DNA of 9,055 nt from CAZQCI01 sp964592255 (GTDB taxonomy: Bacteria; UBA10199; SBBF01), in the NCBI GenBank assembly GCA_964592255.1, contig CAZQCI010000088.1:1-9055 (forward strand). The letters are read 5' to 3'. Each line of letters opens with the position of its first letter. Position 1 is the first letter of the stretch. Made by a program: the position numbers and the translations under genes. A model generated the notes under the pieces. It did no database searches, was not told the DNA's origin, and saw nothing but the letters and a program-made list of their open reading frames with translations. Of this stretch, positions 1 to 4,955 are shown in pieces.

Positions 1-782
1 CTATGGCGGTGAATTTAAGCGATGTCGCTGCCATGGGAGGAACTCCTCGTTACGTCTTGGTTTCTTTGGGTTTACCGTCCGGATTTTCCGAACAAATACT
101 AGAATCCATTTATGTTGGGCTTAACCAAACGGCTAAAGAGTTTGGGGTTTCAATTATTGGTGGCAATGTTTCTTCTTCCAAAACTTTTTTTATCAACATC
201 ACTCTTTTTGGTGAGGTAAAAAAAGAATTTTGTAAATTTCGTCATGGAGCACGCCCAGGGGATCTACTTTTTGTCAGTGGCTCTTTGGGGAGTGCCGCTT
301 TGGGGCTGCATGTGTTGAAAAAAAATCCGTCGGATTCCTCCCTTTTTGCGGCGGCTCAAAAAACGCCGCTACCGGAATGTATTGCCGGTGAATTTTTAGG
401 ACGCTACCCTCAAGTGACATCTGTGATCGATATTAGCGACGGCCTTTTGGCTGACTTATCGCATGTTTTAAATCGAAGTCAGCAAAAAGGCGCAAGCCTT
501 TATGCCGAGGCTTTTCCTCGTTTGCCGCATTTTGATGAAGAGGCCCAAAAAGAGAATTTATCTCCCTTAGATCTTCAATTGAATGGCGGAGAAGATTATC
601 GGTTGTTGTTTTCTCTTTCTCCGCAAGGGAAAGAAGAGTTCTTAAGATCAGCGGTGCAATCTGGATTTTGTTTTTATGAAATTGGAAGAGTGGGGGGAGA
701 CGATTTGAAGGTTATGGATGCCCAAGGCCGGTCTGTTCCGTTTTCCATTCGCGGGTTTGATCATTCTGAATTTTTGGCTTGA
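1..782 (+). CDS. thiL: Thiamine-monophosphate kinase, 3' part (5' end outside window)
   Basis: ThiL phosphorylates thiamine monophosphate to thiamine diphosphate with ATP, the last step of cofactor biosynthesis, in the cytoplasm. The visible 259 residues carry the family landmarks in order: the AVNLSDVAAMGG segment at the left edge, IIGGNVSSSK (residues 51-60 counted from the ATG at position 3), DISDGLLADL (143-152) and NGGEDYRLLF (194-203). The last two are signature segments of the ThiL/PurM-like ATP-binding fold. The family is usually about 320-330 residues, so roughly 65-75 N-terminal residues with the first Mg/ATP-binding loop lie outside the window. The ATG at 3 is internal, because AVNLSD is never an N-terminus in this family; bases 1-2 belong to the preceding codon. 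The stop is TGA at 780-782. The antitoxin gene starts 30 nt later, so readthrough transcription is possible. Identification is firm. Confidence 0.95.
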   Translation, partial: MAVNLSDVAAMGGTPRYVLVSLGLPSGFSEQILESIYVGLNQTAKEFGVSIIGGNVSSSKTFFINITLFGEVKKEFCKFRHGARPGDLLFVSGSLGSAALGLHVLKKNPSDSSLFAAAQKTPLPECIAGEFLGRYPQVTSVIDISDGLLADLSHVLNRSQQKGASLYAEAFPRLPHFDEEAQKENLSPLDLQLNGGEDYRLLFSLSPQGKEEFLRSAVQSGFCFYEIGRVGGDDLKVMDAQGRSVPFSIRGFDHSEFLA

Positions 783-799
783 TTTTTTAATAAAATAGG

Positions 800-808
800 T
801 TAGTCTAA
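800..808. promoter_or_regulatory. Possible toxin-antitoxin operator palindrome
   Basis: TTAG-T-CTAA is a perfect 4+4 inverted repeat centred on position 804 and ends 4 nt before the antitoxin ATG. A -10-like TAAAAT sits just upstream at 791-796, without a convincing -35 box. Phd-type antitoxins are known to bind palindromes in their own promoters, which makes this a plausible autoregulatory site. A palindrome this short and AT-rich can easily arise by chance. Confidence 0.25.
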
Positions 809-812
809 AAAA

Positions 813-1064
813 ATGACTAAGTTTAACTCTGCTCAGATTAATATTCATGATGCCAAAACCCATCTTTCCCGTTTTGTCAAAAAGACGGAAGAAGGCCAGT
901 CCTTTGTTTTATGTCGTCATGGGAAGCCCGTGGCGGAGTTGATTCCTTTCTCTTCCTTGGCCAAAAAGCTTCGCCCAATAGGGTTAGCTAAGGGCAAGGG
1001 AAAAATTAAAAAATCTTTTTTTACGCCTTTGTCCGAAGATGAGTTTCCGTTGGACAATTTATGA
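813..1064 (+). CDS. Type II antitoxin, Phd/YefM family
   Basis: The 83-residue product is predicted to bind and neutralise the PIN-domain toxin encoded next to it and to repress the shared promoter. The N-terminal part fits the Phd/YefM fold: INIHDAKTHLSR (residues 10-20) matches the family pattern of a short strand followed by a helix with conserved A-K-x-x-L-S/F. It is followed by EEGQSFVLCRHGKPVAELIP (27-45), which fits the family's 'G-x-x-x-x-I-x-R-x-G-K-P-V-A-x-L-x-P' region. The lysine-rich C-terminus (residues 51-83) would be the toxin-wrapping tail. Family members are typically 75-95 residues. The ATG at 813 has only a weak AGG at 797-799 and no standard ribosome-binding site. The stop overlaps the toxin start in ATGA at 1061-1064, implying translational coupling. 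Confidence in family is high; partner specificity is inferred from position. Confidence 0.9.
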   Translation: MTKFNSAQINIHDAKTHLSRFVKKTEEGQSFVLCRHGKPVAELIPFSSLAKKLRPIGLAKGKGKIKKSFFTPLSEDEFPLDNL

Positions 1065-1450
1065 AATACTTATTGGATACCTGCGTTTTTCTGTGGCTTA
1101 TTTTTGATGAGACCGCACACATCCCTAACAAGACCCTTGCTCTGATCCGAAACAATAAGAATGAAGTTTTTCTCAGTACGGCTTCCTGCTGGGAAATTGC
1201 TATTAAAACCAAATTGGGTAAAATCGAATTTGACACCGATCCTGCCGAAATGATTCCTGAGCTGGTGTCCCGTATGAATTTGAAAATACTCCCCGTTGAA
1301 ATGATTCATGCGCTTGAAGTGTGTCGGCTTCCTCTTTATCACAAAGATCCTTTCGACCGTCTTTTGGTATCGCAGGTTCTGCATGAAAAATTAAATTTGA
1401 TTACTCCGGATCCTATTTTAAAAAAATATGAAATCACCGTTGTTTGGTAG
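1061..1450 (+). CDS. vapC: PIN-domain RNase toxin, VapC-like
   Basis: A 129-residue PIN-domain protein, predicted to be a Mg-dependent endoribonuclease that cleaves tRNA or rRNA when freed from its antitoxin. All the expected acidic residues are visible: Asp6 in KYLLDTC, Glu45 in SCWEIAIK, Asp96 and Asp99 in HKDPFDRLL, and Asp117 in ITPD. The length and the order of these motifs match the VapC subgroup that pairs with Phd-like rather than AbrB-like antitoxins. The active site is intact, so this does not look like a decaying module. It overlaps the antitoxin by 4 nt. After the TAG there is only a T-rich stretch (1466-1480) with a weak 4-bp hairpin before it, so no convincing terminator. The RNA target cannot be read from the sequence. 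Confidence 0.93.
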   Translation: MKYLLDTCVFLWLIFDETAHIPNKTLALIRNNKNEVFLSTASCWEIAIKTKLGKIEFDTDPAEMIPELVSRMNLKILPVEMIHALEVCRLPLYHKDPFDRLLVSQVLHEKLNLITPDPILKKYEITVVW

Positions 1451-1477
1451 AGATGATATCTTAAGTTTTTAATTTTT

Positions 1478-1512
1478 TTTACATTGCTTTCACTTTTTTC
1501 TATTCTTATACT
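1478..1512 (+). promoter_or_regulatory. Candidate sigma-70-type promoter(s) for the adaptor gene
   Basis: Two overlapping promoter matches lie in this T-rich stretch. One is TTTACA (1478-1483), 17 nt, TATTCT (1501-1506). The other is TTGCTT (1484-1489), 17 nt, TATACT (1507-1512). Either would start transcription only a few bases before the ATG at 1522, giving a leaderless or nearly leaderless mRNA. That is consistent with the absence of any purine-rich ribosome-binding site there (the sequence before the ATG is CTCCCCCTCCC). AT-rich DNA yields such matches by chance. Confidence 0.35.
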
Positions 1513-1521
1513 CCCCCTCCC

Positions 1522-2751
1522 ATGAAGCTCCGTTTTTTTATTTGGCCTCTTTTACTTGGTGTTTCTTTTTCTTTTTCCAATCCGTGTGCCCAGCGATCTG
1601 GGACACCTGTAGTTGAAGAAAAAAAGATAGAAGATGTTGTGCATTCTGTTGACGTGGTATTACCGCGTTTTATGGATGTGGCCCGTGTGGTGACTGGTAG
1701 AGGCAGTTTAAATATCTCCGATCATGTTTTTGTGAAAACGACCCTTTCAAGTGCCATTCAAAAAATTAACGTGAAAGAAGGGGACAAGGTGCTTCAGGGT
1801 GATGTGCTGTGTACTCTTAAGGGAGATGATCTTCAAAAAACTATTGAACAAAAACAAGCTGAAGTGAAAGAAGCCACGGCTCAATTGGATTTAGACAAGA
1901 AAAATTTAGAAACATCCGGTGAAGCTGAAAATCCATCAGAGCCTAAGAACGTGCCTTTTGTTGATGATGATCAACCAGATACAGCGCCCCCGCCTGACAA
2001 AGAAAATGAACCAGCGGTTCCGCCGCCACCTGCTGTTGATATAGACAATTTAGAAGCAAAGATTACTTTGTCTCAAGCCCGTTTGGATAAGTTAACTACC
2101 GAGTTGGAACAATTGCAGGCTCAACTGAAAGATTTAGCGGTTACCGCTCCTTTAGGAGGAGTTGTTCATAAGCGTTTAGTGACGGAAGGTGCAGTTGTAC
2201 AAATGGGGGATTCGTTGTTTGAAATTATTTCTCTCAATCCTTTAACTGTAAGTGTGGATTTACCACAGGATGTGGCGTCTTATGTGGATTTGCAGAGTTC
2301 AGTAAAGATTAAACTCGATGACTTATCGCCCAATCTCATCGACGGAACCATTTTCTATATCAATCCAGAAATTGATGTGGCGCATAAAAGTTTGGAAGTT
2401 CGTATTCACGTACCTAATGATCAGGGGACATTACAAACTGGCAAAATGGTTCAAGCCTTAGTATCCACCCGAAAAGTGGAGCGAGTTTTAGTGGTTCCTA
2501 AAAAAGCAGTGGTGACAGAGGCGGGTCGTACTTTCATTTATGTTGTTCAAGGAAATCATGCCTATCAAACTCCCGTGGAAATAGGTCAGGACATTAATGC
2601 GGATGACATTGAAATTGATGCCAATATCCGTGTAGATGATCCTATTGTTTCTTCCAATCAAACTCTTCTTAAAAATGGGAGCACGGTTACTGTGGTCACA
2701 TCGGTACCTGTACCGGTACCCACACCAGTTCCACCACCGGCAAGTCCTTAA
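1522..2751 (+). CDS. Periplasmic adaptor protein (HlyD/RND membrane fusion family)
   Basis: The 409-residue product should be a periplasmic adaptor joining an inner-membrane pump to an outer-membrane channel. Residues 1-24 form a signal peptide: MKLRFF, a hydrophobic core, then a possible cleavage near CAQ. Cys22 lies in SNPC, which is not a good lipobox. The first half of a lipoyl domain is at about 65-102 (INVKEGDKVLQGDVLCTL), then one hairpin helix (103-131), an acidic proline-rich insertion (132-172), the returning helix (173-205), the second lipoyl half (LAVTAPLGGVVHKRLVTEG, 205-223), a beta-barrel (about 240-315) and a membrane-proximal domain with VLVVPKKAVV (322-331). The tail (395-409) is Val-Pro repeats. 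The order is classic, but the hairpin-tip insertion is unusual. No pump or TolC-like gene follows, so the substrate is unknown. There is no ribosome-binding site; the start is chosen for the signal peptide. Confidence 0.88.
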   Translation: MKLRFFIWPLLLGVSFSFSNPCAQRSGTPVVEEKKIEDVVHSVDVVLPRFMDVARVVTGRGSLNISDHVFVKTTLSSAIQKINVKEGDKVLQGDVLCTLKGDDLQKTIEQKQAEVKEATAQLDLDKKNLETSGEAENPSEPKNVPFVDDDQPDTAPPPDKENEPAVPPPPAVDIDNLEAKITLSQARLDKLTTELEQLQAQLKDLAVTAPLGGVVHKRLVTEGAVVQMGDSLFEIISLNPLTVSVDLPQDVASYVDLQSSVKIKLDDLSPNLIDGTIFYINPEIDVAHKSLEVRIHVPNDQGTLQTGKMVQALVSTRKVERVLVVPKKAVVTEAGRTFIYVVQGNHAYQTPVEIGQDINADDIEIDANIRVDDPIVSSNQTLLKNGSTVTVVTSVPVPVPTPVPPPASP

Positions 2752-2791
2752 TAAGATTGTTTTTGACGCGCTTCAGCATTTTCACTTTTTC

Positions 2792-2812
2792 TTTTCATAA
2801 ATATTTTCATAA
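2792..2812. repeat. Short direct repeat TTTTCATAA x2
   Basis: TTTTCATAA occurs at 2792-2800 and again at 2804-2812, a 12-nt period, in the gap after the adaptor gene and just before the sigma-28-like element. Spacing slightly over one helical turn would put both copies on about the same DNA face, as expected for a tandem protein-binding site. The run is AT-rich, and chance is a real alternative. Confidence 0.3.
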
Positions 2813-2816
2813 CAAC

Positions 2817-2843
2817 ACAACTTTTCAAAAAATCTGCCGAAAA
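2817..2843 (+). promoter_or_regulatory. Candidate sigma-28-type promoter, copy A
   Basis: ACAACTTT (2817-2824), 11 nt, GCCGAAAA (2836-2843). The second box differs from the sigma-28 (FliA/SigD/WhiG) -10 consensus GCCGATAA at one base. The first box matches TAAAGTTT at five of eight, and the spacing equals the canonical 11 nt. A near-copy stands before the next gene at 4915-4941. Transcription would start near 2850, leaving a leader of about 86 nt before the ATG at 2936. The promoter reading is inference; the repeated element itself is directly visible. Confidence 0.45.
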
Positions 2844-2874
2844 TAGTTTTGTAAAGGCCAATTTGTGTCTTGTG

Positions 2875-2910
2875 TGCATGAATGATGCATCGACTGATTT
2901 TATAAGTCGA
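2875..2910 (+). other. Two adjacent hairpins in the leader of the 659-residue gene
   Basis: TGCAT (2875-2879) pairs with ATGCA (2885-2889) across a 5-nt loop. Immediately after it, TCGACT (2890-2895) pairs perfectly with AGTCGA (2905-2910) across a 9-nt AT-rich loop. Both lie in the predicted untranslated leader, ending 25 nt before the ATG. No T-run follows, so they are not terminators. They could be an RNA control structure, or operators read as DNA. They match no riboswitch class that I recognise. Confidence 0.35.
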
Positions 2911-2935
2911 ACAGCGTCATGGCTGCGTCATTGTT

Positions 2936-4915
2936 ATGGATATTAATTTAGGACAAAAGGTTATTGATATCATTACGGGCAACGGTTTAGCCGCCCAACA
3001 GCCTAAAATCCAGGCTTTGGAGGCTACTCTTTCCGCGCCAGAAGCCCGTGAGGTTCAAGAATTTTACGACGACTTTCTGACTTATTTTCTCGACGATGAA
3101 GGAAAAACAGCCGGTGTGAGCATGAAGGAAGCGTTAAGTAAAGTTTTAGCCGGTGTTTCTTCCTCCATTTTGACAGAAGATGTAAGACAAAAAGTTTCCA
3201 CCATTTTATCTCTCCCTCCCGATCAACAAGATGCAAAACTCAATGAATTAAAAAAAACCACAACGGATGATCAAGATGTAGCCATCAATCGGTTGGTGAC
3301 ACTTTATCGAAACCAGCCTTCTGTTGCTTCAAATCCCTCAGGAGCATTAAGCCAGGCTTTTGCTTCCTTGGATGGTCAGCCGTCATCTGTGGGGCCAAAA
3401 CCGATGGTGGCTAAATTCCAGAAGGCCAATGCCATTGCGGATGCAGCACGCGGCTTTTATTCTGGCTTAGAATATTTAACGGGTATTGCTCCTCCCAATG
3501 TTTTTGGCGTGGCGGCGGCTGTTGTTCCTTCTTTAAGCGGTCCACTCGGCATGACCAATTTACTCACTTATAATGGATCGGACTTAAGTGAGGAAGATTA
3601 TCAGTTTCAAAATTTAACACATCGTATCGGGCAAGGTGGGCAGATTTTTGGAAATTTGGTTTATTCTTTAACCAGCCGTCCGACGCATGCTGACTACGAT
3701 GGTTTGAATGGTGCGACCTACGACGAAAATCATAATACCTCTGAAGAAAAAATGGATTTGTACGCTAGCCAAGTGGAGCCCATGGTTTCTAGCGCGGCTC
3801 AAGCGGACAATGGTTTGTCATTAGTCCATAATTATCGAAAATCAGATACGGATCCCAAAACTATCAAAACCTCGGTGGCTTTGGACGCTTTAAGTCAATT
3901 GTCAACATCGTTTGCCCTCTCGTATGGAGGCTCTGATAACAGTTTGGAGCAAGCGACTCAAGGCAACGAAGAAAGCTCCCAACAGGGCTCCCTTGTTTCC
4001 ACCAGTGTTGAAGATACTACCGATACGGATTACGGCAGCAGCCAAACACTTTATAATTTATTTGCCGGTGGAGCCATCGATCAGACGACGCAACATAATT
4101 TATTGTTGTCCAAAATTCCTTATCAAGTGGATTTGCAAGCTAACTTAAGCAAGCTCGGTGATAGTGGGGAAAAAGCAGGTGTGGCCATCAATACCGCCAT
4201 GACGGCATTGCAGATTTGGGCCCCCTGGACCAAAGATAAAGATCCTTTAATCAAGAACGGTCATTTAACTTCCCGCGGTGTTAATGCTGTAGGAGGTTTG
4301 GTGGGTTTAGCCGGGGCTACTGCGGGTACTTTTGCCGCTAATGGTGAAAATGATTATTTGGATGATTTTACTTTAACCACCATGCGCGGTGTTACGGCTA
4401 TCACTAATTATTATCCTAAAATGACTGGGCCTTTGGTGAGTCAAACGGCCTTAGGTTTTAGTGGATTGGAATATGGTACGGATGCTCCTCTGGTTGGTGT
4501 AGGAACTGCGGCGTTTTATCAGCTAGGAGGCAATGTCATTCATGGTGTGTATGAAGGATTGCATGATGCGGCGCATCCTAATGATGTGCGTAATAAAGTG
4601 AATTATGGAATTAACTCCGCCATTGATGTGGCCTCTTTAGGTGGGGCGGTAGCCTATGCTGTTAACAAGGACAATCATTTAACGGCCGGTGGCAAGGCAA
4701 CAGTGATTGGTTTGTCTACGGGTGCGGCTCTTGGTAATCAAATTAGTTATTGGGCCATTCGAGCCAAATTTAAGAACGATCCCCAAGCGGCAGCTAATTA
4801 TTTAAAGCAAACAGATGGACATTTGGTAGGTGGAAAACTGCAAAGCGGCGCCTTCTGGGGCTTGGACTTTAGTGGTACCGGCTTTGCCCTTACCGTGAAA
4901 AGTGGTCGGGGATAA
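2936..4915 (+). CDS. Unrecognised 659-residue cysteine-free protein with glycine-rich hydrophobic segments
   Basis: I do not recognise the family. The ATG at 2936 is the only plausible start: an in-frame TAA at 2903-2905 closes the frame upstream, with no ATG, GTG or TTG between. It has no clear ribosome-binding site and no signal peptide. Residues 1-125 look helical and charged. Residues 173-202 and 507-532 share a GF(Y)SGLEYxT...AP...GV motif, suggesting an internal duplication. Residues 250-370 are polar, Ser/Thr/Asp/Gln-rich and probably flexible. The C-terminal half holds Gly/Ala-rich hydrophobic runs (about 449-468, 561-577, 585-606) like glycine zippers that could insert in or pack against membranes. 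There is no cysteine in 659 residues. It sits between the adaptor gene and the giant lipoprotein, under a promoter-like element shared with the latter. An envelope or secreted role is inference from context only. Confidence 0.8.
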   Translation: MDINLGQKVIDIITGNGLAAQQPKIQALEATLSAPEAREVQEFYDDFLTYFLDDEGKTAGVSMKEALSKVLAGVSSSILTEDVRQKVSTILSLPPDQQDAKLNELKKTTTDDQDVAINRLVTLYRNQPSVASNPSGALSQAFASLDGQPSSVGPKPMVAKFQKANAIADAARGFYSGLEYLTGIAPPNVFGVAAAVVPSLSGPLGMTNLLTYNGSDLSEEDYQFQNLTHRIGQGGQIFGNLVYSLTSRPTHADYDGLNGATYDENHNTSEEKMDLYASQVEPMVSSAAQADNGLSLVHNYRKSDTDPKTIKTSVALDALSQLSTSFALSYGGSDNSLEQATQGNEESSQQGSLVSTSVEDTTDTDYGSSQTLYNLFAGGAIDQTTQHNLLLSKIPYQVDLQANLSKLGDSGEKAGVAINTAMTALQIWAPWTKDKDPLIKNGHLTSRGVNAVGGLVGLAGATAGTFAANGENDYLDDFTLTTMRGVTAITNYYPKMTGPLVSQTALGFSGLEYGTDAPLVGVGTAAFYQLGGNVIHGVYEGLHDAAHPNDVRNKVNYGINSAIDVASLGGAVAYAVNKDNHLTAGGKATVIGLSTGAALGNQISYWAIRAKFKNDPQAAANYLKQTDGHLVGGKLQSGAFWGLDFSGTGFALTVKSGRG

Positions 4916-4941
4916 CAACTTTTTCGGAAAAATGCCGAAAA
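4915..4941 (+). promoter_or_regulatory. Candidate sigma-28-type promoter, copy B
   Basis: ACAACTTT (4915-4922), 11 nt, GCCGAAAA (4934-4941): the same boxes and spacing as copy A at 2817-2843, starting at the last base of the preceding stop codon. Within it TTTTCGG (4921-4927) and CCGAAAA (4935-4941) form a perfect 7-bp inverted repeat; copy A keeps only TTTTC/GAAAA. The element could therefore be a promoter, a dyad operator, or both. If it is a promoter, transcription would start near 4948, only 8 nt before the ATG at 4956. Confidence 0.45.
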
Positions 4942-4942
4942 T

Positions 4943-4947
4943 AAGGA
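4943..4947 (+). promoter_or_regulatory. Ribosome-binding site favouring the ATG at 4956
   Basis: AAGGA lies 8 nt before the ATG at 4956, the best ribosome-binding site in the window. In-frame ATGs at 4932, 4977 and 5013 have nothing comparable. The site conflicts with the copy-B promoter, whose predicted start near 4948 would leave it untranscribed. Either another promoter also serves this gene or a later start codon is used. Confidence 0.5.
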
Positions 4948-4955
4948 AAGAGTTT

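Noticed and set aside
1451..1480. Terminator after the toxin gene
   Set aside because: Only a 4-bp AGAT/ATCT stem with a 3-nt loop precedes the T-rich tract, too weak to call.
2919..2951. ATG at 2919 as an alternative start of the 659-residue gene
   Set aside because: It is out of frame and meets TAG at 2949-2951 after ten codons.
4921..4941. Inverted repeat after the 659-residue gene as an intrinsic terminator
   Set aside because: The stem is AT-rich and is followed by TAAGGA rather than a T-run, and the same sequence recurs in a non-terminal position at 2817-2845.
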